From Dactylosporangium sucinum (lineage in GTDB: Bacteria > Actinomycetota > Actinomycetes > Mycobacteriales > Micromonosporaceae), in the NCBI RefSeq assembly GCF_014647515.1, contig NZ_BMPI01000088.1, positions 1 through 43,554 on the forward strand: DNA of 43,554 bases. Reading direction: 5' to 3'. Positions 1-8,798 of the stretch are shown piece after piece. Under the pieces are notes generated by a model. It was not told where the DNA came from, searched no databases, and saw only the letters and a list, made by a program, of their open reading frames with translations. The position numbers and the translations under genes were made by a program. Numbering within the stretch: the first letter of the stretch is position 1; the number at the start of each line of letters is the position of its first letter.

Positions 1-1031
1 ACGCCTCCACCGCCGACGGTGGCGCGGTCGTGCAGTACAGCGACTGGGACGGCACCAACCAGCAGTGGCAGCTCGTCCGCGTCGGCGGCACCACCCCGAC
101 CACACCGGGCAACACCGGCGGGACGTGCACGCTGCCGTCGACGTACCGCTGGACGTCGACCGGCTCGCTGGCGAACCCGAAGTCGGGGTGGGTCTCGCTC
201 AAGGACTTCACCAACGTCGTCTACAACGGCCGGCATCTCGTCTACGCGACGACGCACGACACCGGCTCGACGTGGGGCTCGATGAACTTCGGCCTGTTCA
301 CGAACTGGTCCGACATGGCCTCGGCCAGCCAGAACGGCATGTCGTTCGGTGCGGTCGCGCCCACCCTGTTCTACTTCGCCCCGAAGAACATCTGGGTGCT
401 CACCTACCAGTGGGGCGGGGCCGCGTTCAACTACCGCACGTCGAGCGACCCCACCAACGCCAACGGCTGGTCGTCGCCGCAGACGCTGTTCTCCGGCAGC
501 ATCTCCGGCTCCGGCACCGGCCCGATCGACCAGACGATCATCGGTGACGGCACGAACATGTACCTGTTCTTCGCCGGCGACAACGGCAAGATCTACCGGG
601 CCAGCATGCCGATCGGGAACTTCCCCGGCAGCTTCGGCTCCAGCTACACCCAGATCATGAGCGACACGACCAACAACCTCTTCGAAGGGGTCGAGGTCTA
701 CAAGGTCCAGGGCCAGAACCAGTACCTGATGCTCGTCGAGGCGATCGGCGCGAACGGCCGCTACTTCCGCTCGTTCACGTCCTCCAGCCTGAGCGGCTCG
801 TGGACACCGCAGGCCGCGACGGAGAGCAACCCCTTCGCCGGCAAGGCCAACAGCGGCGCCACCTGGACCAACGACATCAGCCACGGCGACCTGGTCCGCA
901 GCAACCCCGACCAGACCAAGACCGTCGACCCGTGCAACCTGCAGCTGCTCTACCAGGGCCGCAGCCCCAGCTCCGGCGGCGACTACGGCCTCCTGCCGTA
1001 CCGGCCCGGCGTACTGACCCTGCAGCGCTAG
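1..1031 (+). CDS. Secreted alpha-L-arabinofuranosidase, CBM13-GH62 (5'-truncated by window edge)
   Basis: The reading frame is open at the left edge, so the signal peptide and most of the lectin module lie outside. The first residues carry the last ricin-type (CBM13) repeat with its Q-x-W motif (NQQWQLV). A short Thr/Pro/Gly linker follows, then a complete GH62 five-bladed propeller starting near CTLPSTYRW. GH62 enzymes release L-arabinose from arabinoxylan outside the cell. The expected catalytic acids are visible: the base Asp in KDFTNVVYNG (codon at 204), the modulating Asp in PIDQT (codon at 528) and the acid Glu in LFEGVEVYK (codon at 684). The GH62 domain runs to the stop and nothing follows it. 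A strong hairpin follows the stop, so this may be the last gene of its transcript or be partly read through into the CE3 gene. The GH62 assignment is firm; substrate preference is family knowledge. Confidence 0.93.
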   Translation, partial: ASTADGGAVVQYSDWDGTNQQWQLVRVGGTTPTTPGNTGGTCTLPSTYRWTSTGSLANPKSGWVSLKDFTNVVYNGRHLVYATTHDTGSTWGSMNFGLFTNWSDMASASQNGMSFGAVAPTLFYFAPKNIWVLTYQWGGAAFNYRTSSDPTNANGWSSPQTLFSGSISGSGTGPIDQTIIGDGTNMYLFFAGDNGKIYRASMPIGNFPGSFGSSYTQIMSDTTNNLFEGVEVYKVQGQNQYLMLVEAIGANGRYFRSFTSSSLSGSWTPQAATESNPFAGKANSGATWTNDISHGDLVRSNPDQTKTVDPCNLQLLYQGRSPSSGGDYGLLPYRPGVLTLQR

Positions 1032-1044
1032 CCAAAAGATCCGT

Positions 1045-1079
1045 CCTGCCGCTCCCGCCGCCGACGCGGGAGCGGCAGG
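1045..1079 (+). terminator. Hairpin terminator after GH62 gene
   Basis: A perfect 13-bp inverted repeat (1045-1057 and 1067-1079; arms CCTGCCGCTCCCG and its complement) with a 9-nt loop lies 14 nt after the GH62 stop. There is no T-tract, which is common for actinobacterial terminators. It ends 8 nt before the ribosome-binding site of the next gene, so it could also act as an attenuator or mRNA-processing site. Confidence 0.7.
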
Positions 1080-1100
1080 CCGACCCCGAGGAGGGCAGTC

Positions 1101-2201
1101 ATGCGTACGAGGAAGCGATGGATCGTCACGGCGGCGGCAACCGTCGCGCTGGCCGCGGTCGCCCTGGTCACCTGGACCGGCGTCGCGGCGGCCGAGTCCA
1201 ACGGGGGCGTACGCGTGCTGCCCCTGGGCGACTCCATCACCGAAGGCACCCAGGTCCCCGGGGGCTACCGCATCGGCCTGTGGCAGCGGATGGCGGCCGG
1301 CGGCTACCGGGTCGACCTGGTCGGCTCCCAGTTCAACGGGCCGGCCGCCCTCGGCGACCACGACCACGAGGGCCATCCCGGATGGCGGATCGACCAGATC
1401 GACGCCAACATCGCCGGGTGGCTGCGGACCACGACCCCGCGCACCGTCCTGCTGCACATCGGCACCAACGACATCCTGCAGAACTTCAACGTCGCCGGCG
1501 CGCCGGGCCGGCTCTCCACGCTGATCGACCACATCACCTCCGCCGCGCCGGCCGCGGACGTGTTCGTCGCCAGCATCATCCCGCTGAGCAACGGCGGTCA
1601 GGAGGCGGCCGCCCGCACCTTCAACGCCGCCATCCCCGGCATCGTGCAGAGCAAGGTCGACGCCGGCAAGCGCGTCCGGTTCGTCGACATGCACGCGGCC
1701 CTCACCACCGCCGACCTCATCGACGGCATCCACCCCACCGCGACCGGCTACGACAAGATGGCCGCCACCTGGTACGCGGCGCTGCGCTCCGTGCCCGGCA
1801 GCATCGGCGACCCCGCCACCCCCACCGGCTCGGCCCTGGTCAGCGCCGCCTCCGGCCGCTGCCTCGACGTGCCGAACGGCAGCACCGCCAACGGCGTCCA
1901 GCCCATCATCTGGGACTGCAGTGGCGCCGCCAACCAGCGCTGGACGGTCGACGGGCAGACCCTGCGGTCGGTCGGGAAGTGCCTGGACTCACCGACCGGC
2001 GCCACCGCCGGGGCCAAGGTTCAGCTGTGGGACTGCCACGGCGGGGCCAACCAGCGGTGGAGCGTCAACGCCAACGGGACGATCAGCAACGCCCAGTCCG
2101 GCCTGTGCCTGGACGTCAGCGGCAACGCCACCGCCAACGGCACCACGGTGATCCTGTGGACCTGCACCGCCGCCGCCAACCAGCGCTGGACGCTGCGATG
2201 A
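1101..2201 (+). CDS. Secreted CE3-type acetylxylan esterase (SGNH hydrolase) with C-terminal CBM13
   Basis: This 366-aa protein has a Sec signal peptide (about residues 1-31, ending GVAAAE). An SGNH/GDSL hydrolase domain follows: block I GDSIT with nucleophile Ser45, block III GTND (121-124), and block V with Asp208 and His211 in DGIHPT. The DHEGHPGWRIDQI stretch near residues 87-100 is characteristic of carbohydrate esterase family 3, whose members deacetylate xylan. Residues ~246-366 are a three-repeat ricin B-type CBM13 with QxW motifs. The start is supported by a strong ribosome-binding site (GAGGAGGG, 1088-1095). Its stop overlaps the next start (ATGA), implying translational coupling with the alpha-galactosidase. 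The CBM13 is nearly the same as the one in that neighbour. The esterase fold is certain; acetylxylan as substrate is inferred from CE3 similarity and context. Confidence 0.92.
   Translation: MRTRKRWIVTAAATVALAAVALVTWTGVAAAESNGGVRVLPLGDSITEGTQVPGGYRIGLWQRMAAGGYRVDLVGSQFNGPAALGDHDHEGHPGWRIDQIDANIAGWLRTTTPRTVLLHIGTNDILQNFNVAGAPGRLSTLIDHITSAAPAADVFVASIIPLSNGGQEAAARTFNAAIPGIVQSKVDAGKRVRFVDMHAALTTADLIDGIHPTATGYDKMAATWYAALRSVPGSIGDPATPTGSALVSAASGRCLDVPNGSTANGVQPIIWDCSGAANQRWTVDGQTLRSVGKCLDSPTGATAGAKVQLWDCHGGANQRWSVNANGTISNAQSGLCLDVSGNATANGTTVILWTCTAAANQRWTLR
1839..2198 (+). repeat. CBM13 module, copy 1 of a duplicated 120-residue unit
   Basis: The final 120 codons of the esterase gene encode a ricin-type trefoil that matches, without length change, the final 120 codons of the GH27 gene (3443-3802). 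Shared stretches include VSAASGRCLDVPN, GAANQRWTV, GKCLD and NAQSGLCLDV. The similarity shows module duplication or gene conversion between neighbours. Confidence 0.85.
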
Positions 2202-3805
2202 AGCGCCTGGTCACCATGCTGCTGCTGTTGTCGGTCGTCACGGCCATCCTGCGGACCCCGCCCGCAAACGCCCTGGACAACGGCGTGGCCCGCACCCCGC
2301 CGATGGGCTGGAACAGCTGGAACAGCTTCGGCTGCAACATCAGCGAGTCACTGATCCGGCAGATGGCCGACGCGATCGTCAGCAGCGGCCTGCGCGACCT
2401 CGGCTACCAGTACGTCGTCGTGGACGACTGCTGGTTCAACCCCAGCCGGGACAGCGCCGGCAACCTGCAGGGCGACCCGTCGCGCTTCCCCAGCGGCATG
2501 CAGGCGCTCGGGGACTATCTGCACGGCAAGGGGCTCAAGTTCGGCCTCTACCAGGTGCCGGTGGACAAGACCTGCGCCCAGTACTTCGGCTCCTATCCCG
2601 GCGCCACCGGCAGCCAGGGCCACGAGGCCCAGGACGCCCGCCAGTTCGCCGCCTGGGGCGTCGACTATCTCAAGTACGACTGGTGCTCACCGAACGGCAC
2701 GATCAACGACCAGGTCGCCACCTTCGCCAAGATGCGCGACGCCCTCGCCGCCACCGGTCGCCCGATCGTCTACAGCATCAACCCCAACAGCATCCACGCC
2801 AAGACCGGGCCCCAGCGCAACTGGGGCGACGTGGCCAACCTGTGGCGTACCACCGAGGACATCACCAACGCGTGGGACACGGGGCAGACCAACGGCTATC
2901 CGATGGGCATCCAGAACATCGTCAACGTCACCGTGCCGCTCGCGGGGTACGCCGCACCGGGCCGCTTCAACGACCCCGACATGCTCGAGGTCGGGCGGGG
3001 CGGCATGACCGACACCGAGATGCGCAGCCACTTCGCCCTGTGGGCGGTCATGGCCTCGCCGCTCATCGCCGGCAACGACATCCGCTCGATGAGCTCGGCC
3101 ACCCAGGCCATCCTGAAGAACCAGGACCTCATCGCCGTCAACCAGGACTCCCTGGGCCTGCAGGCCATGCAGGTGTCGAACGACGGCACCCGCCGCGTCC
3201 TCGCGAAGCGCCTGGCCAACGGCGACGTCGCGGTCGCGCTGTTCAACCAGGGCAGCGCGACGACCACGATCTCCACCACGGCCGCGGCCGTCGGCAAGAC
3301 CGGGACCAGCTTCACGCTCCGCGACGCCTGGACCGGCGCCACCAGCACGACGAGCGGCGCCATCACCGCGAGCGTGCCCGGGCACGGCACGGTCGTCTAC
3401 CGCGTGAGCGGCGGCGGTACCGGCACCACGCCGACCGCGTTCGTCAGCGCCGCGTCCGGCCGCTGCCTCGACGTGCCCAACAGCGGCACCGCCAACGGCA
3501 CCCAGCCCGTCATCTGGGACTGCCACGGCGCCGCCAACCAGCGCTGGACGGTGAGCGGCCAGACGATCCAGGCCCTCGGCAAGTGCCTCGACGCGCCGCT
3601 CAACGCCACCGCCGGGGCGAAGGCCCAGCTGTGGGACTGCAACGGCGGCGCGAACCAGCGCTGGAACCTGGGCGCCGACGGCACCGTCAGCAACGCCCAG
3701 TCCGGCCTGTGCCTGGACGTCAACGGCAACAACACCGCCAACGGCACCACCGTGATCCTGTGGTCCTGCACCGCCGCCGCCAACCAGCGCTGGACCCGGA
3801 CCTAG
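2198..3805 (+). CDS. Secreted GH27 alpha-galactosidase with C-terminal CBM13
   Basis: The ATG at 2198 overlaps the upstream TGA (ATGA), giving a 535-aa protein with a Sec signal peptide (cleavage near NALDNG, residue ~26). The GH27 TIM barrel starts at the diagnostic RTPPMGWNSWNSF. The nucleophile Asp161 lies in YLKYDWC, and the acid/base is in RFNDPDMLEVG (Asp261 by homology). A beta-sandwich domain (about 330-405) and a three-repeat CBM13 (416-535) follow. GH27 enzymes remove terminal alpha-1,6-galactose from galactomannan, galactoglucomannan or arabinoxylan side chains outside the cell. Longer upstream extensions of this frame run through the esterase gene and are not credible. The next gene starts 20 nt after the stop with its own ribosome-binding site, so CE3-GH27-GH43-GH95 are probably co-transcribed. 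Alpha-N-acetylgalactosaminidase or beta-L-arabinopyranosidase activity, also found in GH27, cannot be excluded. Confidence 0.94.
   Translation: MKRLVTMLLLLSVVTAILRTPPANALDNGVARTPPMGWNSWNSFGCNISESLIRQMADAIVSSGLRDLGYQYVVVDDCWFNPSRDSAGNLQGDPSRFPSGMQALGDYLHGKGLKFGLYQVPVDKTCAQYFGSYPGATGSQGHEAQDARQFAAWGVDYLKYDWCSPNGTINDQVATFAKMRDALAATGRPIVYSINPNSIHAKTGPQRNWGDVANLWRTTEDITNAWDTGQTNGYPMGIQNIVNVTVPLAGYAAPGRFNDPDMLEVGRGGMTDTEMRSHFALWAVMASPLIAGNDIRSMSSATQAILKNQDLIAVNQDSLGLQAMQVSNDGTRRVLAKRLANGDVAVALFNQGSATTTISTTAAAVGKTGTSFTLRDAWTGATSTTSGAITASVPGHGTVVYRVSGGGTGTTPTAFVSAASGRCLDVPNSGTANGTQPVIWDCHGAANQRWTVSGQTIQALGKCLDAPLNATAGAKAQLWDCNGGANQRWNLGADGTVSNAQSGLCLDVNGNNTANGTTVILWSCTAAANQRWTRT
3443..3802 (+). repeat. 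CBM13 module, copy 2 of a duplicated 120-residue unit
   Basis: This is the second copy of the 360-nt ricin-type module also found at 1839-2198. It is in frame at the end of the alpha-galactosidase gene and preceded by a Gly/Thr linker (GGGTGTTPT). Confidence 0.85.
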
Positions 3806-3824
3806 CCTTGCCGAGGAGACTCTT

Positions 3825-5630
3825 GTGAAGTTCCGCCGAATGGCCTGGGCGACCGGCCTGCTCTGCGCGCTGGCCTTGGTGCCAGGGGTGGCCCGGGCCG
3901 ACAACCCGATCGTCCAGACGATCTACACCGCCGACCCCGCGCCTCTGGTGTACAACGGCCGCGTCTACCTCTACACCGGCCACGACGAGGACGCCTCCAC
4001 CTACTTCACGATGAAGGACTGGCGGGTCTACTCCTCCACCGACATGGTGAACTGGACCGACCACGGCTCCCCGATGAGCCTCGCGACGTTCAGCTGGGCG
4101 AAGTCCGACGCATGGGCCGGCCAGGTCGTCAACCGCAACGGGAAGTTCTACTGGTACGTCCCCGTGACGAACCGGGCCACCGGCCGGATGGCGATCGGCG
4201 TCGGCGTGTCCACCAGCCCGACCGGACCGTTCACCGACGCCATCGGCCGCCCGCTCGTCGAGAACGGCGAGATCGACCCCACCGTCTTCATCGACGACAA
4301 CGGCCAGGCGTACCTCTACTGGGGCAACCCCAACCTGTGGTACGTCCGGCTCAACACCGACATGATCTCGTACTCCGGCAGCCCGGCCCAGATCCCGCTC
4401 ACCACCGCGGGATTCGGCACCCGCAGCGGGAACACGAGCCGCCCCACCCTCTACGAGGAGGGACCCTGGGTCTACAAGCGCAACGGCCTGTACTACAACG
4501 TCTTCGCGGCCGAGTGCTGCTCCGAGTTCATCGGCTATTCGACGGCGCCGGGCCCGACCGGCCCGTGGACCTACCGCGGCACGGTCATGCCCCGGCAGGG
4601 CGGCAGCTTCACCAACCACGCCGGCGTCATCGACTACAACGGCGGATCGTACTTCTTCTACCACAACGGCGCGTTGCCGGGCGGCGGCGGCTTCACCCGG
4701 TCGGTCGCCGTGGAGAAGTTCAGCTACAACGCCGACGGCACGATCCCGACGATCAACATGACCTCCTCGGGCGCACCCCAGGTGGGGACGCTGGACCCCT
4801 ACATCCGCCAGGAGGCGGAGACGATCGCGTGGGAGTCGGGTGTGGAGACCGAGCCGGCCGGCGAGGGCGGCATGAACGTCGGCTGGATCGACAACGGCGA
4901 CTACATCAAGGTGAAGGGCGCCGCCTTCGGCGCCGGGGCGACGTCCTTCACGGCCCGGGTGGCCTCGGCCGCCGCCGGCGGACGCATCGAACTGCGCCTG
5001 GACGGGGTGAACGGCACACTCGCCGGCACATGCACCGTGCCCGGCACCGGCGGCTGGCAGACCTGGACGAGCGTCACCTGCCCCGTCACCGGCGCCACCG
5101 GCACCCACGACCTGTACCTGCGGTTCACCGGCGGCAGCGGCTCGCTGTTCAACGTGAACTGGTGGCAGTTCACCGGGGGCGGGAGCGCCGACCTGCTCAC
5201 GAACGGCACCGCGGAGAACGGCACGACCGGCTGGGGCGTGTTCGGCAGCGGCACCCTCTCCGCCACCACGGCGGCCGCGCACGGCGGCGCCCGCTCCCTG
5301 TCGCTCACCGGGCGCACCGCCGCGTGGAACGGCCCCAGCCAGGACGTGACCTCGCGGCTGACCAACGGCCGCACCTACACGACCAACGCCTGGGTCCGCA
5401 GCCAGAGCGGCACGCCGTCGGCCAAGGCGACCCTCGCCCTCACCGCCGGCGGCACGACCAGCTACGTCTCCCTGACCCCGGCGACGGCCGTGAACCCGAA
5501 CGGCTGGACGCTGCTGACCGGCACCGCCACCGTCTCGTGGACCGGCACGCTGACCGGCGCCACGTTCTACGTCGAGACCGCAGCCGGTACCGACTCCCTG
5601 TACGTCGACGACGTCTCGTTCCAAGCGTGA
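3825..5630 (+). CDS. Secreted GH43 arabinofuranosidase/xylosidase with CBM6 and CBM4_9-like modules
   Basis: The start is GTG at 3825 with GAGGAG 6 nt upstream; the protein is 601 aa. It has a Sec signal peptide (cleavage near GVARA-DN, residue ~25) and a GH43 propeller (about 30-320). The catalytic carboxylates are visible: base Asp37 in TADPAP, modulator Asp151 in EIDPT and acid Glu212 in EEGPW. Residues ~326-446 form a CBM6 beginning with the typical QEAE motif, and ~456-601 form a CBM4_9-like domain (NGTAENGTTGW). GH43-CBM6 enzymes typically act on arabinoxylan as arabinofuranohydrolases or xylosidases. The gene sits 19 nt after the GH27 gene and 13 nt before the GH95 gene. Family is firm; the exact bond hydrolysed cannot be told from sequence alone. 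Confidence 0.92.
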   Translation: MKFRRMAWATGLLCALALVPGVARADNPIVQTIYTADPAPLVYNGRVYLYTGHDEDASTYFTMKDWRVYSSTDMVNWTDHGSPMSLATFSWAKSDAWAGQVVNRNGKFYWYVPVTNRATGRMAIGVGVSTSPTGPFTDAIGRPLVENGEIDPTVFIDDNGQAYLYWGNPNLWYVRLNTDMISYSGSPAQIPLTTAGFGTRSGNTSRPTLYEEGPWVYKRNGLYYNVFAAECCSEFIGYSTAPGPTGPWTYRGTVMPRQGGSFTNHAGVIDYNGGSYFFYHNGALPGGGGFTRSVAVEKFSYNADGTIPTINMTSSGAPQVGTLDPYIRQEAETIAWESGVETEPAGEGGMNVGWIDNGDYIKVKGAAFGAGATSFTARVASAAAGGRIELRLDGVNGTLAGTCTVPGTGGWQTWTSVTCPVTGATGTHDLYLRFTGGSGSLFNVNWWQFTGGGSADLLTNGTAENGTTGWGVFGSGTLSATTAAAHGGARSLSLTGRTAAWNGPSQDVTSRLTNGRTYTTNAWVRSQSGTPSAKATLALTAGGTTSYVSLTPATAVNPNGWTLLTGTATVSWTGTLTGATFYVETAAGTDSLYVDDVSFQA

Positions 5631-5643
5631 GGAGCCGCACGAC

Positions 5644-8493
5644 ATGGCTGAGGTGACCCGCAGGCAGGTGTTGAAGGCCGGCGCTGCCGGCGCGGGCGCG
5701 GCGGTCGCGCCGCTGGTCTGGGATGCGTCGCCGGCCTCGGCGGCGGCCCCGCCGGAGGTGCGGGCCGCCGGCGACCTGGCGCTGTGGTACGAGCAGAGCG
5801 CCGGCACCGACTGGCTGCGGGCGCTGCCGATTGGCAACGGGCGCCTCGGCGCCATGGTGTTCGGCAACACCGACGTGGAGCGGATCCAGCTCAACGAGGA
5901 CACCATCTGGGCGGGCGGCCCGTACGACCAGAGCAACCCCCGCGGCGCCGCCGCCCTGGCCCAGATCCGGCAGCTGGTCTTCGCCAACCAGTGGAGCCAG
6001 GCGCAGAGCCTTGTCGACCAGAACCTGCTCGGCATCCCGTCGGCGCAGCTGGCGTACCAGATCATGGGCAACCTCCGGCTCACCTTCGCCGGCGGCACGG
6101 CCGGGGTGTCGGAGTATTCCCGGTTCCTGGACCTGACCACGGCCGTCGCGGGCGTGTCGTACCTGCAGAACGGCACCCGGTTCCGGCGGGAGGTGCTCGC
6201 GAGCGCGCCGGACCAGGTGATCGCGGTGCGGCTGACCGCCGACCGGTCGGGCGCGATCACGTTCTCCGCGAGGTTCGACAGCCCGCAGCGCACGACGGTC
6301 TCCAGCCCCGACACGGCGACGGCGGCCGTCGACGGGATCTCCGGCGACCAGCGGGGCCTGGCCGGCAAGGTCAGGTTCCACGCACTGGCCCGGGCGGTCG
6401 CCGAGGGCGGAACCGTGAGCAGTTCCGCAGGCACGCTGCAGGTCAGCGGGGCCACCAGCGCGACGGTGCTGATCTCGATCGGCACCAGCTACGTCAACTA
6501 CCGCGACACCAGCGGCGACCACCAGGGCCGGGCCCGCACGTACCTCACCGCGGCCACGGCCCGGACCTGGGACCAGCTGCGCGCCCGGCATGTGGCCGAC
6601 TACCAGCAGCTGTTCAACCGCACCACGCTCGACCTCGGCCGCACCGCCGCGGCCGACCAGCCGACCGACGTGCGCATCTCCCGGCACGCGACCACCGCCG
6701 ACCCGCAGTTCTCCGCGCTGCTGTTCCAGTTCGGCCGGTACCTGCTCATCTCCTCCTCCCGGCCGGGCACGCAGCCGGCCAACCTGCAGGGCATCTGGAA
6801 CGACTCGCTGAGTCCGTCGTGGGACTCGAAGTACACACTGAACGCCAACCTGCCGATGAACTACTGGCCGGCCGATTCGACCAACCTGGCCGAGTGCTAC
6901 GAGCCGGTCTTCCGGATGATCGGCGAGCTGGCGGTGACCGGTGCCCGCACGGCGCAGGTGCAGTACGGCGCGGGTGGCTGGGTCACCCACCACAACACCG
7001 ACGCCTGGCGGGGATCGTCGGTCGTCGACGGCGCGCTGTGGGGCATGTGGCAGACCGGCGGAGCCTGGCTGGCCACGATGATCTGGGACCACTACCTGTT
7101 CACGGGCGACCTTGCGTTCCTGCGCGCGAACTACCCGGCCATGCAGGGCGCCGCGCAGTTCTTCCTCGACACCCTCGTCGAGGAGCCGGCGCTGCGGTAC
7201 CTGGTCACGAACCCGTCGAACTCCCCGGAGCTCGCCCACCACTCGGGCGTGAGCGTCTGCGCCGGGCCGACCATGGACAACCAGATCCTGCGGGACCTGT
7301 TCAACGGCGTCGCCCAGGCCGCGCAGGTCCTCGGCGTCGACGCGGACCTGCGCGGCCGGGTCCTGGCCGCCCGGGACCGGCTCGCGCCGATGAAGGTCGG
7401 CTCCCGCGGCAACATCCAGGAGTGGTTGTACGACTGGGTCGAGACGGAGCAGTACCACCGGCACATCTCCCACCTGTACGGCCTGCACCCCAGCAACCAG
7501 ATCACCAGGCGGGGGACCCCGGCGCTGTTCACCGCGGCCCGGCGGACCCTGGAACTGCGCGGCGACGACGGCACCGGCTGGTCGCTCGCCTGGAAGATCA
7601 ACTACTGGGCGCGGATGGAGGAGGGCACCCGGGCCCACGACCTGATCCGCCTGCTCGTGACGCCGGCCCGGCTCGCGCCGAACATGTTCGACCTGCACCC
7701 GCCGTTCCAGATCGACGGCAACTTCGGGGCCACCTCCGGCATCGCCGAGATGCTGCTGCACAGCCACACGGGGGAGCTGCACGTGCTGCCCGCGCTGCCG
7801 TCGGCCTGGCCGGCCGGGCAGGTGCAGGGCCTGCGCGGCCGAGGCGGCTACACCGTCGGCGCCCGGTGGAGCGGTGGCCAGGCGACCGAGATCACCGTCA
7901 GGTTCGACCGCGACGGCATGGCCAAGGTGCGCAGCCGGATGCTCACCGGCACCGTCACGGTCACCGACGCCACGAACGGGACCGCCGTCGCGGTCACCAG
8001 ACCCGAGGCCGACGTCGTCCAGCTGCCCGGGCTGGCCGTGCGCACCTACCGCCTGACCGCCCAGCAGCCGCCGGTGCCGCAGGGGTACGTGCGGATCGCG
8101 AACGCGACCACCGGCCTGGTGCTCGACAGCGGCGGCAACGTCGCCTCGGGGTCCAACCTCAAGCAGTGGACCTGGGACGGCAGCACCAACCTGCAGTGGC
8201 AACTCGTCGACCTCGGCGGGGGCTGGTGCCGCATCGTCAACCGCACCAACGGCATGGTGCTCGACAGCTGGGGCAGCACCGCCAACGGCGCCGCCTGCCG
8301 GCAGGCGGCGTGGAACGGCGGCAACAACCAGCAGTGGCGGCTCGCCGATGTCGGCAACGGCCGCTGCCAGATCGTCAACCGGGGCACGGGGACGGCGCTC
8401 GACGGCATGGGCAGCAGCGTGGTCGGCTCGACCGTCGCCCTGTGGGCACCCAACACCAGCCCGAACAACCACTGGACCGTGACGGCGCTCTGA
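5644..8493 (+). CDS. Tat-exported GH95 alpha-L-fucosidase/alpha-L-galactosidase with C-terminal CBM13
   Basis: This 949-aa protein begins with a twin-arginine signal (TRRQVLKAGAAG), unlike the Sec signals of its neighbours, so it is probably exported folded. The GH95 domain spans about residues 45-800. Active-site landmarks are Asn400 and Asn402 in NANLPMNYW, general acid Glu529 in NPSNSPE, and Asp691 in QIDGNFG, matching the Asn-activated inverting mechanism of the family. Residues ~813-949 form a ricin-type CBM13. GH95 enzymes remove alpha-1,2-L-fucose (xyloglucan, mucin-like glycans) or alpha-L-galactose (complex cereal arabinoxylan). Next to GH62, CE3, GH27 and GH43, a plant cell-wall target is likely. 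The ribosome-binding site (GAGGAG) overlaps the upstream stop codon. The final CBM13 motif reads NNHW, not QxW. Confidence 0.94.
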   Translation: MAEVTRRQVLKAGAAGAGAAVAPLVWDASPASAAAPPEVRAAGDLALWYEQSAGTDWLRALPIGNGRLGAMVFGNTDVERIQLNEDTIWAGGPYDQSNPRGAAALAQIRQLVFANQWSQAQSLVDQNLLGIPSAQLAYQIMGNLRLTFAGGTAGVSEYSRFLDLTTAVAGVSYLQNGTRFRREVLASAPDQVIAVRLTADRSGAITFSARFDSPQRTTVSSPDTATAAVDGISGDQRGLAGKVRFHALARAVAEGGTVSSSAGTLQVSGATSATVLISIGTSYVNYRDTSGDHQGRARTYLTAATARTWDQLRARHVADYQQLFNRTTLDLGRTAAADQPTDVRISRHATTADPQFSALLFQFGRYLLISSSRPGTQPANLQGIWNDSLSPSWDSKYTLNANLPMNYWPADSTNLAECYEPVFRMIGELAVTGARTAQVQYGAGGWVTHHNTDAWRGSSVVDGALWGMWQTGGAWLATMIWDHYLFTGDLAFLRANYPAMQGAAQFFLDTLVEEPALRYLVTNPSNSPELAHHSGVSVCAGPTMDNQILRDLFNGVAQAAQVLGVDADLRGRVLAARDRLAPMKVGSRGNIQEWLYDWVETEQYHRHISHLYGLHPSNQITRRGTPALFTAARRTLELRGDDGTGWSLAWKINYWARMEEGTRAHDLIRLLVTPARLAPNMFDLHPPFQIDGNFGATSGIAEMLLHSHTGELHVLPALPSAWPAGQVQGLRGRGGYTVGARWSGGQATEITVRFDRDGMAKVRSRMLTGTVTVTDATNGTAVAVTRPEADVVQLPGLAVRTYRLTAQQPPVPQGYVRIANATTGLVLDSGGNVASGSNLKQWTWDGSTNLQWQLVDLGGGWCRIVNRTNGMVLDSWGSTANGAACRQAAWNGGNNQQWRLADVGNGRCQIVNRGTGTALDGMGSSVVGSTVALWAPNTSPNNHWTVTAL

Positions 8494-8573
8494 CGATCGC
8501 GGCGTGGATACCTGCCGACCAGCGTCCGCATTCCGGGCCGATATGTCAACCGCGACCGAACCGGTGGCCTCGG

Positions 8574-8607
8574 CATAACACAAATCTTCCACGGGAAATG
8601 TGTTATG
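8574..8607 (+). terminator. A+T-rich hairpin after GH95 gene (terminator or operator)
   Basis: A perfect 9-bp inverted repeat, CATAACACA (8574-8582) and TGTGTTATG (8599-8607), encloses an inner TTCC/GGAA pair. It lies 80 nt after the GH95 stop. The arms are strikingly A+T-rich for this genome, which is unlike the other hairpins here, so a protein-binding operator is an equal alternative to a terminator. Confidence 0.45.
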
Positions 8608-8777
8608 TCTCGTACGCCTGGCGGGTCGCCCGAGAATCCGAAGCGTCGCCCATTTCGAATGAATCGATGTGGTTGAGTTCATCGACGTTCTGTCGACCGG
8701 CATATGCCGAGGTCAAATGGGTGAGTCGGGCTGGCGATCCGCTTGACGACCGCCTGAACTACAGGTCGGTTCGCGTT

Positions 8778-8791
8778 TGGGAGCGTTTCCA
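8778..8791. promoter_or_regulatory. CebR-like operator box
   Basis: TGGGAGCGTTTCCA matches 12 of 14 positions of the palindrome TGGGAGCGCTCCCA, known as the binding site of the cello-oligosaccharide-responsive LacI-family repressor CebR in Streptomyces. It lies 44 bp upstream of the putative -35 of the GH43 promoter. No LacI-family regulator is encoded in the window. Confidence 0.5.
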
Positions 8792-8798
8792 GAATCGT

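Noticed and set aside
800..2197. In-frame upstream extension of the GH27 gene
   Set aside because: It would translate the GH62 and CE3 genes out of frame. The ATG at 2198 gives a proper signal peptide and overlaps the upstream stop.
3720..6485. A 921-codon open frame on the minus strand
   Set aside because: It lies antisense to the GH43 and GH95 genes and has the repetitive Arg/Gly/Ala/Val composition of high-G+C shadow frames, with no domain. The same applies to minus frames at 5440-8703, 8856-11960, 12149-14425 and 25383-28574.
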